A stretch of 64,000 nt of DNA from Branchiostoma belcheri (Eukaryota > Chordata > Leptocardii > Amphioxiformes > Branchiostomatidae): the NCBI RefSeq assembly GCF_001625305.1, contig NW_017804098.1, forward strand, positions 431,161 to 495,160, written 5' to 3'. Below, in pieces: positions 1-13,063 of this stretch. Under the pieces are notes generated by a model, which did no database searches, was not told where the DNA came from, and saw only the letters and a list, made by a program, of their open reading frames with translations. How positions within the stretch are numbered: the first letter of the stretch is position 1; each line of letters starts with the position of its first letter. The translations under genes and the position numbers were made by a program.

Positions 1-3000
1 AATCCGGGAAGTTGTCTTGCTCGGGGCGGTGAGATTTTGGTTTCTGGTTCTTTGGAAACCTACATGTAGATATCCCTGTACGTAAGCTTGTGATTTTATT
101 GTAAGTAAAGATTTGTCTGCGACGTATTTAGATTTCCACACCTTTCATCGCTGTGGAGAGATGTCCAATATCCCTCACCCCCCACAGACGCACACAGAAA
201 CACTATACCAAGGCCTCTTACGTGTAGTGAGGTAAAGAGGTGTCATTGACTTCTATATTCACGTAATAGTACAGAGGTTGCAGCTTACACAACACTCACA
301 ATTCAATGTGGTGCGCCTCTTGTAACCAACTTGGTCATTGACAAAGGAGTAGGGGAAAAGTCACGGAAAACGCAGGAGTGAGGTGGTTTGTTTATATTGT
401 TGCTAATTTCTATCTCGCCGCTGAAACTCCTGATAGACCCAGTAATTTGAATCTGAGGATGCGCAAATGAAAGTATGACAACAACCGGATTGTCCAATAG
501 ACACACCAATGCGCCTTAAGTGTTGCGGCCAGACAGCTTTACTTACAGATGAAAGATTACTTTTAAGTCATAGAGGCTTCTTAGATGGTGAAGGGAGGAG
601 TTATTTATTAAGTTATTATTAATATTTGTTACTACTCGGGACATTACTCAACACGAAAGATTCTTTTTTAGATTGCCAGTAAACGGCAAGTATATAGCTA
701 GATTAGATATCCAGCCAAGTCTATTATGGAGCGTCAAAGGAACAAATAGTATAATTCAAAACCCATATGATTTATGGGCGCTGATACGACCTGATTTTTT
801 TCAGTGGCATGAAATGAGTTTAAGAAGGCGGCAAGTGCACATGGGCGTACACGTGGGTACCTTATCATGACAAACTCAGACCTATATGTTAAATCGCATT
901 TTTCTTCAAATGGTTCAGCAGAATACTGATATTGGTAAGCATTTTGACTCCGGACCGCAAATATTAATAGATAGATGCAATAAGTTGCAGAAAACCACAT
1001 TTTATTGGAGTGGTTTGGCATCCATTTCAGGGTTAAAGTCCAGGCGTGGAGACTTTTTGCCAAGTCGCTGTAATAGATCGAAGATCTTTCTTATGGCGCT
1101 GCTTGTCTCACGCGTGCTGTTTATGCGTGGACGTATGTGACCGCGGTATTGCGTCAGTTGCGTGGATACAGGACGTCTATATTTCCGTGCGAAGCTTATT
1201 GCATCCACATCATCTGGTAAGAGCGTCAGTAACACTGTATTAATTCTGGAAATACTTCGGAGACAGACGGGCATCTTTTACACCATGGCTGTGCTCGCGA
1301 TTGTACGGTTCTGAGGTGCGTATTTCTTGTGAGTTGTTGCTGTATTTTAGCGCTCTATGATGTACGCTCGCAGAGAGACGTACGCTGTTACCTAACCTAT
1401 ACCACGTAGTAACATGAACAGACTTCATGCTGTGTACCTGTCAGTCCCTACAAGTTCAACAAGTAATAGTTTTATATCCCCATCTCAAGTAGCAGAGCGT
1501 TGTATTGAGTTGGCTGAAGCCTTCGAAAACTGCATCTCAAAAATGTAGGAAACGTACTTTGAAGTTGCCACGTTTCGTTAATATTCAGTTAAGCGATAAC
1601 ATTTTCTCGCCATATACAGATTATGTTTTTCTAGCTCAATGCAGTTTGCAGGCTGTACATACTGCTCAAATGAAGGTTTGCAATATTGGGTGAAACTGAT
1701 GGGGTTTCTAAATCAACTTTGTAGTATCAAGCTGACAATTCCACGTGCACGTATAGACGACTATGGGGTCAAGTGTTACATTTTGTCAGACAGATTTCAG
1801 ACAAGGCAATGATGAATAGAGTAAGAGACTACTAGCATTACGGTAACAATGGACTGGTAGCTCCTCCCCATCACCATTGCTCCACCGAAAATGATTGCAG
1901 TCCTTGTTTTGGTTCATTCAACAACAAAAGTATCGCCCTTGTTTCTGCTGTTCATGCCGTGGACATCATTAGGCTGTTGTAAGAGACTCCACCAGCCCAC
2001 ATAGCGTTCGTCATACGTGAATCAATTTGGAAGCTTGTCTTGAAGACACGTGTCCGTCTGACACGTGTCGGCAGGGTCCATGATCTCTGCGTCCGAAAAA
2101 TTAGGTCTGCGTTGATAGCTCGGATCCCTGTTCTTTTCCGCACAGCAGGCAGGTTGCCATTAATTATGGCGGTCTGGGAATGTTAGTCTCGAGATCCAGG
2201 CTTAGGGCTGTTGGTCGAGAATCGATCTGTAGGGCGACTTTGTAGTAGGTCTGTTTTGTGAGACAAATACCTCCACTGTAATGTGTACATGACATGGGAT
2301 GAGGATATCCTTATCACTGATGAGGAATGTCAGCTCATGATAGGCTGGCAGACGGGCACTGACCCATGCACGGCTTTTCACATGCTCACGCCTACCGTCT
2401 CGTCTGGTGCTTTCTCCGTCTGAAGCCGCAGGCCCAGGCTATCCATATCGCACGATACATACTATTGGGATTGGGTTACCCTTTGAACACGTTTTCCTTT
2501 CTCGCCACTATATTAGGATTCTGTAATGATATAATTCTTCATCAGTATCCTCGGTACAAGACTTTTCGGCTATTATTAAGTAGTGCCCCTGTTTCCTAAC
2601 CTGACAAATTAGCTGAGTGATTTAGGACGGCTTCAGGGGAGGAAACCTGATCTCCAGGCTGTGCGGGGCAGGCTGCCGTGCTGACAGGGGAGGCGGTGGC
2701 GGGGCAGGCCAACTGGCCCGCGCAAGGACTTCACAACTTTCACGGTCGTTGATGAGGAATCATACCGGTGTCACAACTGAGACGTCCCGGCTCCTCAATC
2801 CAGCTTGAAAACATCATCTCTGAAGCCAACCTAACCAATAATGTAATGGTCTGTAACTCCCAGTGGCGGTGCAATGGCATGTCAAGCTTCCCTTTTTAAT
2901 AGTTCTACGGTTTCACTTTATCTGACATTGCCCCGAAATCCCCCAGTCCGGCTCTTACTTAGGCGGCGTGACACTGCCTCAACTGTAGGCCCGGGGCTCC

Positions 3001-6000
3001 CCAATTACCGAGCTTGTGCTGCACAACGAGGAATTAATAGTAGAAATGATAGACTTGGAGTGGGTTTTACTGCGTCTGTAACAAGACTTGGTTGTAATTC
3101 TAGGGTCCGGGCCGTGCTGCTGTGCCATGCGTCAGGAGCGCCGGGGTTACAGTAATAAATTATTGATCACTCGCCCGCCTCATGACCTTTGGCGGATCAC
3201 ATAATATATCCGTTGGACAATAGTTGGTCTTCTGGCACACCACGAGTTTCCGCGCCCTCACCTCGACTTGGCCCGAGCAAAAGTAAATAGAGAAGGGCTC
3301 GCGTCTACTGACTGTTTAGGCCCGGATTGGGTTGCGACCGCACAGACACAAATAGTTCACGGCTGCGGGGCCAAGCTGCGCGGGTCAGGGAGAGACAGAC
3401 TTGCAAGCGACCTGGAAGTACTGTTTCCTGTGAGCGTCAACATGCAGCGGGCAAGGCCGTGCTGCTGACCTCTGCAGCCTGCTATCTTCACACGCCAGGT
3501 AGGGAAGAGCTGCTAGCTGTGATAGCTGACAATGCATGGGGGCATCGTAAGGTCTGCAGCCTGCAGCTATAGGAGCATGATGTAGAGCTTACACAGTATG
3601 CATATGTGGGTAAACGCTAAACTATGTAGCCACAGACACAGTGAGTCGGAGGCTTTGCACGGGCGCTCTTTTGTATACAGCTGGCTGCCGTTTGCCGAGG
3701 TCGGCAGTGTGCAGCTATGTTGCCATTGTCAGAAGGCCACATCTGTGCAGACAGTCCCAAAAGGCCACGCACAAAGGCTGGGGAGAAGTAGTGAAAGGGT
3801 TTTGCTTGGAGCTGTTTGGCACAGTGTGTTGGTGAGTCTGGCAACTCGGTCATGCTATGCAGATGAGCCGCGAGTTGCTATGACTCAGAGGCGGGGCACA
3901 GTCGTCTGTGTCTGCCCATCTTCTGCAGTGTGGACGTTTATAGCGGCATGCGTTTTCAGACGATACGAGTCGTGCTCGTCGTCGGGAGCCGGGCAATGCT
4001 CGGCAGGATTGTGGACGGAGAACGCTGGCGACCTATGATAGATTACATGGCTCTGTGGCTGTAAATGTTGTCTGTCGCGCTCTAGTTAACCGACGGACTG
4101 CCCAGGCAGACTCACAACTTTTAAGGGCCAAGCAGGGAACAATTAGGGAGACTGATTGAAAACTGGCACATCCCACGTACTGGGCCATGCAGAAGCTGCA
4201 AAATCCGACCTTTCACATTAAGGATATTAATGAACAGCTGATTTGAATTTGAGGAGATCCGTCAACAAATTACAACATGTATTCCATCTTCACTGGACAA
4301 GTGGACGGACGGCGACTCAAAGAGGACACCTGTCCTTCGTTGTGCTGAGGACCTGTATACTTGATGCCAGTGTTCAAACACGACCTATTTTCATCTTTTA
4401 CTTTTCATTTCTTGAGGTCTTTGATCCGTAGCATCAATACTGATGTCTACCTGTGTTTTGAAGACACTTCTCATTAAACGTGTTGCCCAAAATATCTTAT
4501 TGGCATCGATGCAAGGCTGCCTTCCACATTGCAACCAATGTTTATTATTTTTGCCGTTGCTGTTTGCCTCGATTGTTATTGCTTATTTAAAGCTAAGCAA
4601 GCATAAAAACGATAACGTTATATGCGTCTTCCTCCACTTGTGGTCGCGTGTACCCGTAGTACAGTTCATGTATCCCACATTTCCTTTGTCTTTGCTACAA
4701 AGTGATGAATCCGTCTTCTTATTGTACAATATATATTCTGAAGTTTACATGCATACCGCACGGTCCCGTCAGTCAAGCACTTAATATTATACACCCCCTC
4801 GCCCATGTGAAATGAACCAGCCCTTAGCGAGAATGTTTGCGGCAAATATCGCATTGTTAAGACTACCCCCAAAGATCGGATACCATTCTTGCGCGCATTC
4901 ACTCTTTAATTTTACCACCTTATGTAACATTACAAGGGTGCTTGAAGGTCGCAGACAGATTTTTGTAGTTCAGATTAATTTTTTTCCTGAAGGGTAAAAG
5001 CCAGAGGCGTTTTCACCTGATGACTAACGGAAGCTGATCCCGTCGTGCTCTCCTGTGGAAGCAGACAAATCTGCAGGACTACTGTAGCAATTAATTACAG
5101 GCCTCACCTTATCACATTCTAGACAATACGAGAAAAGGGTGTAATTCTACACGGCAGTATGGGATTGGTTTTTGTTTTGTGGTGGCGCATTTTTTTCATG
5201 ATAGAAAGGCAGAAAAATCTCCAGCACTAAACAAGGGCGTATGGAGTGTCACTAAAAATTGTTGCATACTCCGCATACATGTTTGTCACCTCCAGGGGTG
5301 TAGTTGTCTATACAACATTATAATCGTTTGGTATGTCTTCTCTGACTCTGTTTCTCTAAACACAGTCAGTCAGGCTTCAGGCGTTTTACGAATTCCATTG
5401 GACTAAGGTCACAACAAATGTGTTATTTAAGTTATTTGTTTCTTTTGAAGTAAAAAAAAAACGTATCGCATTCAACTGCAGGGCTCTTACAGAGGTACAA
5501 ACACTTGTAGATTCTGTTTCACACAGTGAACTGATTTAATGCCCAATCCCCTCAAACCATTTAAAATTGCAATGGAGTGTTTATGTAGATCGGGGAGGTC
5601 ATGTTGCATCAATGTCCCTTCTTGCATTTGCTGTTTCATGTAATTTATTTTGGTAGTTACTTTATTCTTTTCCGTTTTAATTTTTTTTTCAGTTATAATA
5701 ATAGTGACGCATGTACACCAGGAAATGGCCAGGGCTTTTGGCACCGTCCGTTCGGCATCACCCAGCACTTCCCCTATCTTTTACTGTCATCTCTTTACCG
5801 TAGTCCGTGATATAGAATTATAGAGTGTCACGGTTGTGTGCTGTAGATGCCCTGATAGCGCAGGCTCTCAGGCTATCGAACAGCACCTAGTGCAGTGGAT
5901 GTACGATTTGCCGGCGACTCAGGCCAATAAAGTCCGCAATATAACCCTAATCCCCAGTTCCTGTTCTTAGGCGCTTTCTCCATTTGGGCATTTCATTTTT

Positions 6001-8739
6001 GCTGTAACGCACATCTATAACATGGCGACAGTAGACATGGGTTAACTGCCGGAGACATATTGTATACAGCAGTTGTCTGGCCGGAATAACTGCGCTTTTT
6101 ATCAATCTGGCCCGCCTGGCTGACCCTTCGCACTTCCCGCTTCAGTGCGATCAGGCTCACTTCGGATATGCTTTGTTACCCACTCAATAATATTTGATTA
6201 TACTCCTATTATGAAGATATCACAGACAATATAGCGACATTAGAGCTGTAGGGGCGCGCAGTTATTGGGTCGGTAAGCCGATACCGTGTCTATCTCTCTC
6301 GGGAGCCCAGCCAACGCGCCATTTAGGACGGCTGTGGGACGACCGAGTATGAAAAACGTTGCTAGTTGTGAAGATAACCGCTGGCCTTGATGCTGACACG
6401 CTATAGTAGATGTGCTCTTTGGATGAACCGCGGTATCTCAGCCATTTCCAGGGCTGGTGTTAGGAGGGGGGCGCTCGTAAAACTGCCAACTGACCCCACT
6501 GCGCAGTAGATTGCTACCGTACGCGGCGCTGCACCTGGCGGGCTGTCCCGGCCTACTTTCCTACCAGGAAACATTCCTTCCTGACTGGGTCATAGCTCAC
6601 ATAGCGACCATGTTGCAGGCCCGTGCATTTCCCATGTGAGTTCAGTGTCCTGTGTTATGTGAGGGTTTCTTTACGACAGGGCGTGCCGCCGGCCTCGCGA
6701 CTGCCTTGTTACCGGTCGTTCTGGGGGCTGTCGACAAGGGCAGGTGCTCGGGCGACCGCGCCGTACCAACCAGGAAATGGTATTTTCCTCGTGTCGCTCC
6801 CGCAAGCCTACGGTTACATTTCCGACAGGTTTGCCGGGTCTGGACGCGGAAGCCGCGAGTCTGAAGGAAACCTTAGAACGTAAAAATGTGCCCCGTCGCT
6901 GCTGGAGCATCCTAGGAATGCTGACACCATACAAGGTCGGCCGCACGCCAGGGATTGAGTGATACCAGGAAAACGTTCAAGGGTGTTCCTCCTGATTATT
7001 TCCGCTTCCGCTTGCGGACAGTAACACACCACGGTCATGTACTGTTATTCGCCAACCCGCTGTATGCATTGCCTCGCCATTGCGCATAATACAGAATTCA
7101 TTCACGAACCACACAAAAGGCTTCGCATTTAGTAAAAACGTCGCTTCAAAGTCTACGAATCGGTCTTTCGTATCCTGCAACGTTTTCATTGTGCTTCTAT
7201 GTTTGCAGTTTAAAGATGCGTTGTATCTTTGTCATCTTTATGCCTGACGGCTTTTTGGCAAACTTACCAGTTCTGAGAACACTTAACGGTACAGTCGTTT
7301 CCCTGAAGATGTAAGTCATGAAACAGTATAGTATATAATGCCGGTAGACACTTGCAGAGGTTGCCGCACTACGTACAGTAGTAACTGCATGTCTACTTAT
7401 GGACATCTTGAGTCATCACAGAAGATTGGGACAACATTTGTGTACGGATAGCACAGTGCTGTACGGGGGTGTGGAAGTATGGGAGCCGAGAATCTTTGCA
7501 TATTACTCACCAGCCCGCGTACATATTCATACACAGGGCGAGGAAACTTATCACTGGCCACATTTTAATCATCGGGCTTGTGTGGGGGCTGACGATCCGC
7601 CTTAGTTGCCATGGTAACGGACCTAATCGCTGATTACAGGGTGCTGCGGGTATTTTTGACTCCCACGGGCCGTCTTGAACACAGGAACACGCCAGAATAA
7701 ATGGTGAAATTAAAAAAGAACATATCCACCGGCCTGTTTTTCTTTAAAGAACAATATCTAGCTAAAGCTATAAAACAACTGGCATCGAGATATCATCTTA
7801 CATCCTTGTAGCTCTATTCTTCCTCGGGTCTTCGTAAACATTGCGAACGGTAAAATACCTCCTTTTTTCTTGGCCTTTCTCTTCTTAGTTGATGTCAGAT
7901 TTTGAAGACGCCAAACCCCATTTCAGAATGACATCTGTGTGTGACACATGATTATTGTATTTCCCCACACGGGATGTGCTGTTTACATGTACACGAGACT
8001 ACAGGTGGTTATGATCACGATAGGAACGGCTTTACCTCACAAAGAAGAACGCTTTCATCAAGTGTAACAAACAGCTGCTTTTATTTCATATGCGTCAGAT
8101 ATGTCACCCCTTAAAGTACAAATGTCTGTCTTATTGTGATTGTTGTTTAAAGTAAGAATGTAGACTTTATCAAATCATTCTTCTTACCAAAGAAAAAAGG
8201 CTGCACACGCATACCTCTTAGTCTTTACCTGGTGTATGATTAAACATAGATTCTGTAGTTCCATCAAGGATTACTGAATGTGGTATGATTACTTTATTTC
8301 ATCTTGGCGACCATCCACATTTCTACGATTCCGTTGGAAATTGAATCGCTCGATGGGTTCCGTAGGCCCTGTTTACGAGACACTTCATTAAGAGAGACTG
8401 GAGAGGGAATGTCTTAGGAGTCTTCAAAGTGATAAAACCGACAAGAAGACCTTCGGTTCCGACGAATAGAGCGTCCGACGAATGTATGCGTACTCCTAAG
8501 AAATCATGTAATCATCCATACTTTCCCACCACCATTTTCTCTTTCGTCCATTTCAGTAAACATTCCGGTAGATGTTTATAAGGGTCTGCATGGGGGGAGG
8601 GGGTCCTGGTAACGCTAGCGGTGAATGAAGTTGTTCTTGTAATAACGTTTGAGAAATACTTCATTTGGGTTGTTCTTTTCTCTGTTCTTTTGGGTGTCTG
8701 ACCAAACCGTTGATGTTGTGTTTGTTGTGTTGGCTGCAG
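1..8739. other. Non-coding DNA upstream of the ETS gene
   Basis: I see no convincing coding exon, tRNA or rRNA here. Open frames are short, lack recognisable motifs and fit chance. CpG dinucleotides are frequent. Small sites worth noting are a doubled CACGTG element at 2045..2069 and a T-rich tract leading to the splice acceptor at 8738..8739. The promoter and any 5' untranslated exon of the ETS gene should lie in this stretch or upstream of the window, but I could not place them. Confidence 0.5.
2045..2069. promoter_or_regulatory. Two identical palindromic CACGTG E-boxes
   Basis: The 10-bp palindrome GACACGTGTC occurs at 2045..2054 and again at 2060..2069, start-to-start spacing 15 bp. CACGTG is the core bound by bHLH and bHLH-zip factors (Hes/Hey, Myc/Max, USF, Clock types). 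The identical flanking bases in both copies make it more than a single chance E-box. Function is inferred; no gene start is recognised next to it. Confidence 0.35.
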
Positions 8740-8762
8740 GTTTCGCGGACCCGCTGAGCGTG
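8740..8762 (+). other. Probable 5' UTR part of ETS gene exon 1
   Basis: A T-rich tract followed by a CAG acceptor (AG at 8738..8739) suggests this exon begins at 8740 and is joined to an unseen upstream untranslated exon. The frame is also open upstream of 8763 with no stop, so an N-terminal extension from an earlier exon cannot be excluded. Start at 8763 is preferred because the following peptide resembles the N-terminus of vertebrate ETV3L. Confidence 0.45.
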
Positions 8763-8820
8763 ATGCAGCAGTGCACGTGCGCCGACAAGCTGAAGTCGGG
8801 GATCCCGCTGTGGAGGCCAG
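8763..8820 (+). CDS. ETV3/ERF: ERF/ETV3-like ETS repressor, coding exon 1
   Basis: This exon encodes residues 1-19 (start MQQCTCADKLKSGIP) plus the first base of codon 20. It ends in a strong donor (CCAG|GTGAGG). The phase, one leftover base, fits the acceptor of the exon at 24967, where G plus CT gives Ala20. The spliced peptide then reads straight into the [10 protein letters not shown] segment that precedes the ETS domain in ERF/ETV3 proteins. The C-x-C pair followed by GIP resembles, from memory, the start of vertebrate ETV3L, which supports both the start codon and the family. The exon is too short to be called from an open frame alone. The join across a 16 kb intron rests on phase and family resemblance; a transcript would settle it. 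Confidence 0.72.
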
Positions 8821-10374
8821 GTGAGGCCGCCCCTCGCTTACCAGGTGTGTGCTCGTGCGCATGCGTCATGCAGCAAGAACGACGGCTATGTTGAAAATGC
8901 GAAGGACATTGAGTGAACAAACGCTACTTTCATTCCAGTTACTTCTGTGTTTTTCTCTTCGATGTTCAATTACAAAATGAGAATTTTTTCAATTTGTCTG
9001 AGTATTTTCAAAATGGCCGTTTGTTCTTCGGACGCCAAATGTGCATGTTACATTATTCTATGGTAGATTTGAATGTCTTCTTGTAGTAAATGAAGAAACT
9101 ACCAATGCTACACATAAACTCAGAAAGGAACATTCTTCTGCTGATACTGTTGTATTGAAGTTACATTTGTATGTAAAGTTGATAGTTTCGACAAAGCTAC
9201 CCAGAAATATGTTTAAGTAACATATGTTGTATCTCCACGTGCACGTAGCAAAGTAATTACTTTATATTTAATTGTATGGATTGTGGCGCCGATTAAATGA
9301 TGACTTGTTTAGACGATGTTGGTCGACCCTGTTACAGGGACGGCTGGTGCCCTGCCGTCTGCCTGCGCGGGCCTTGTAGGTTTAGAGCGCGAACAGAACA
9401 AGTTTCCGGCAACGTTAGCACGTGCTGTATGACAACCTTCTCACACGCGCATTTTGATGTGGAAAGCGAAACGAGAAGTTTTCCTTGCGGAACCCGCGGT
9501 GTTTTTCTGAATCTTTTGATGAATTCATTTAGCTGTAGCATCGCTATACCCGCATTACCTACAGAAAAAAAACGACATTTTAGCGACTAATTGAGACGCA
9601 AATACCCCCAATGGAACCACTGCCATTAGTTTTACTTCGACAAACACTGTGCGTCAGCCCATCTCTTTCATCTCAGTCTTGTTACGACCAGACAACCACC
9701 CACCTTGCAAAAGTGAGTTGTTGTTTCAGAGCTGAGACTTTCTGATGGGTGTTTTGCTGTCGGGGGATGAGTTGAAATCGAATTTCTGGCCATTAAAAAT
9801 TTGGAAATTTCCTGGACTTCTGACCCCGGGGCAGCGACCAGACTCCACGAGATACGACTTAATGTGATTCGACCAGACCGGGGGAGATCAAATGATGTAG
9901 AAGGGTCAAAATAAAAAGTTGAGAGCTTTCAGCATAATCGTGTTTCCATCGACCCCCTCTAGTCTTAGCATATGTCGCTCAATGGGAGAGGTTGTGACCC
10001 CGTGGGGGTGGGGCACCCTGAGGAGGACCTTGCTTTGGGAGAAGGAAAGGCCACGACCTGGCTTCCCTAATTCAACAGGTCACCAGAGAGTTTCTTGCCG
10101 ATTAAGCACATGTATCGCCACAATTTTCAGGGTATAACCGAATTAGTCCTCCTTTCCCGCCATCGCACACGAACTTTGAGTGACCCCATGGCGGGAACGC
10201 GTCGCTACCACTTCCAACCTTTAATCCGCGCGGCGGGACACAGACGCGCAAACCACGCGCAAGTAAAGTTAACATCGATCTTTCTTTCGTACATGAAAAA
10301 CAGAAAAGACAGCAACGTTCTTAAACACGGAAAACCGAGGACTCGTCTAGCCAGGATTACGAGAGTTGATATTT

Positions 10375-10414
10375 TGACCTTGACCGTAGACCTCGGTCAT
10401 GACCTCGGCACTGA
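10375..10414. promoter_or_regulatory. Cluster of nuclear-receptor-like half-sites
   Basis: TGACCTTGA at 10375..10383 is the reverse complement of TCAAGGTCA, the extended half-site used by ERR and NR5A receptors. It is followed by a further TGACC and by a direct repeat of GACCTCGG separated by TCAT. All lie within 40 bp of intron 1. Binding is inference from consensus only. Confidence 0.25.
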
Positions 10415-13040
10415 TGTCGTGCATCAGTTAAGATTGTTTTACTACACAGATATATGAAGGCGACACATTGTCTAACCTAGATACAAACATCAGTCATGTA
10501 ATTGCTCTGAGTGAGAGGACAAGTTCACCCCTCACTGATGGTTCCGTCCATTACTCTAGGGGTGATGGGATATATGAAGACGCGTATCCCATGATTCTCT
10601 GCAGTTGCAACTTGAAGGCAATTCCAACAATGTAGACTACTGTTCGTGCGTGCGTCGCTGGCTCAATGCTGACGGTTTAACAAAATCATGACCATGAAAC
10701 ATGAGCTCCCGTTTACTCTGATCAAGGAGGTTAAAAATCAAATTTAAAGCTCCTTGTTCTGATAGACTCGGGTGAGAAACAAAAACGTGTCACGAGTTAT
10801 CCCAGTCTCCCCTTTGTCAGAGGATGGAAATGCAGGCGCTGCGTATGCGGACAGGGAAGAACGGATACGGTACACGGCTATTACCGGGTAATTGCGCAGA
10901 TTTCGGACAAATCGGCAATCCAGAAAATAGCGCGAGGCAGGAGACGCAGTGATTATCGGTACTGATGGCAAGTCGGCCGGAAGGATTGGAGAATAATCAC
11001 AGATTGTGTTCAGGCAACAACTCCCAATACCCGAGTGCCTGGTCGGTTTGGGTCACTTTGTTATCCTATTGCCTTTTATGACTCTATCGCCAGTATTTAA
11101 AACTTTCGAGGATTATAAAGTTTTTCATTCTTATATTTCATTTCCTGACAGTAACGGAATGGCGATTTGGCTAATAGCAGGTCATAAACTAACACCACCA
11201 CTTAAGACCGCAGACATGCCCATTCTACTTCACTGCGTTCTTGCCTCCAGTATCGCTCGGTAGAAAACTCTCCTTTTTGGCATAGACTGATAGCAGACAA
11301 ATTTAGCTTGAAACTTCCTACCTTCGGCAGGATTTCTCTTTATTCCCCCTCCATCTTCAAAGGGTAATCTTTCTTCTATCATGAGCGGCGATATTCCGCC
11401 GAACATCTCTTATCAAGTTTGCTTGAAACCGGAAATATGCACCTGAGTGCCCCTCTGCGGATTGTTTTCCGCCTCTGCCTCCTCGCCCAGCCGTATCCAC
11501 CCCATCAATATGGCCATTTCTATATAACGTTCTTATCTCTTCACTCCAAAGGAGGGAAGAGGATTCTTTTAAAAAGGCCCTTTGGCCAGTTGTCCGATAC
11601 CTTCCACGCCGAAAAGCGAGGGTGAAAGCTTGCGCGGCGCGCTATCTTAAATTTTGCATTAGCCAGTCCGAAATAAGCCGCGATCGATCGTGCGATTCCA
11701 TCGCTTCCTCCAACCGTGATCAAAAGGTCGTGCGGGCGGGGAGGCGAGTCTGGCTGGTCCGCCGGCTCTGTACCGCGGGAGTTTAATGCGATTTGTACAC
11801 GGCGGCTCTGCGGGTCGGAAGTCAGCGATGTTCCGAGCTTATGACTTCCCTGGCGGCGGCACGGAGCGTTCCTTTGGAACTCCCCCCGCTGGGTTAGAGC
11901 AATTAAATATTGACGAGACACGAGATGTGCCCCGAGACAGGATTGTCACTGGGAGCGTTTATCTCGGCTTGCTGTGTGCGCGCGGTGGCTTGTTGAGTGA
12001 AGATAGCCGATGGTTGGATCAGAGGCAGATTCCGCTGGCTGGCCCTGTCTCCTCAGGTACACCCGTCCCTCCCCTCACACGTCAATCAGCCCAGCATCCC
12101 GGCAAACTTCCAGTAATGGCATGGGTACTTTGGTAGATCCTGCGCACCATTTCTTAGAGTAGAGATAAAGCGCTTGTGGATGATCGGCGGTAAAGTTCCC
12201 ATCTGACCATTACCTAAAGCCTCTATATGTTACAGGTTCCAACTCACTCAACTTCCCGCCGGGTTTGCAGGAGTTGGAATGAGCTGTCAGTAACAGATGT
12301 CGAAACAAATCAGGCCCCGCAGACAGACAGTGTGCAGCTAACTGCCCTGCCGACATCTTTGCCGGCCGACAAACTCATGTCCTCTTTACAACCATTTCCC
12401 CCCTCCCGTCCCAATCCATCATACCAGGCACTTTTCCCAGAAAAAGCGGCTCCTGTGCTTGCTTGGTTATGTCAGTGGTCGATTTTTAGAGCACTCGACG
12501 TTTTTCCTCAAAGAGAAAGAACAGGTGGCAGCGCCGCAGGTGTCATTTCCTCGCGTTTAACGGCGCTCCGTCCTCGTCAGCACATCCACAATCCCCAAGA
12601 GGGCAAGAAAACGCAACGAACAGGAGGGGAAAAGTTCTATCCGCCGCTCCGTTAATTGTGAACAAGTCCCTGGCCGCCACTTCCAGGCGTGTGATTGTCT
12701 TGATAACGACAATTTCAATGACAGTTACGCCGCTTGAAATCATCGGTGTCACGCACCGGGACTAGATGATGTATATCCTGCCGTCGGCACAAATTTGCAG
12801 TGAAACTTCCGAGCAGTTGCTACCTGTGGGTGTGCTTAGAACTAATGGGACCTCTGATTGAGCAAAGCGGTGTTCACAGAAATGCCTGCTGATACCGCCA
12901 ACTCGGCATTACACAAAACTGGAACACAAATCTGTTCTCACATTACCTGGAAAGTTACCAAACTTAAAGTGAAAATCTGCCTCGGCATTCCACAGTTGAT
13001 GCAATCTTGTTGTTTCAATTACTTTAGGCTGCTCGAGTTG

Positions 13041-13063
13041 ACTGTGTCATGCGGTGACACAGT
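13041..13063. repeat. Short perfect hairpin in intron 1
   Basis: ACTGTGTCA at 13041..13049 and TGACACAGT at 13055..13063 form a 9-bp perfect stem with a 5-base loop. No flanking gene or RNA structure gives it a function, and it may be chance. Confidence 0.3.

Noticed and set aside
3598..4038. 146-codon open frame on the plus strand
   Set aside because: The translation is rich in Cys, Arg and Ser without a pattern, overlaps other open frames, and resembles nothing known.
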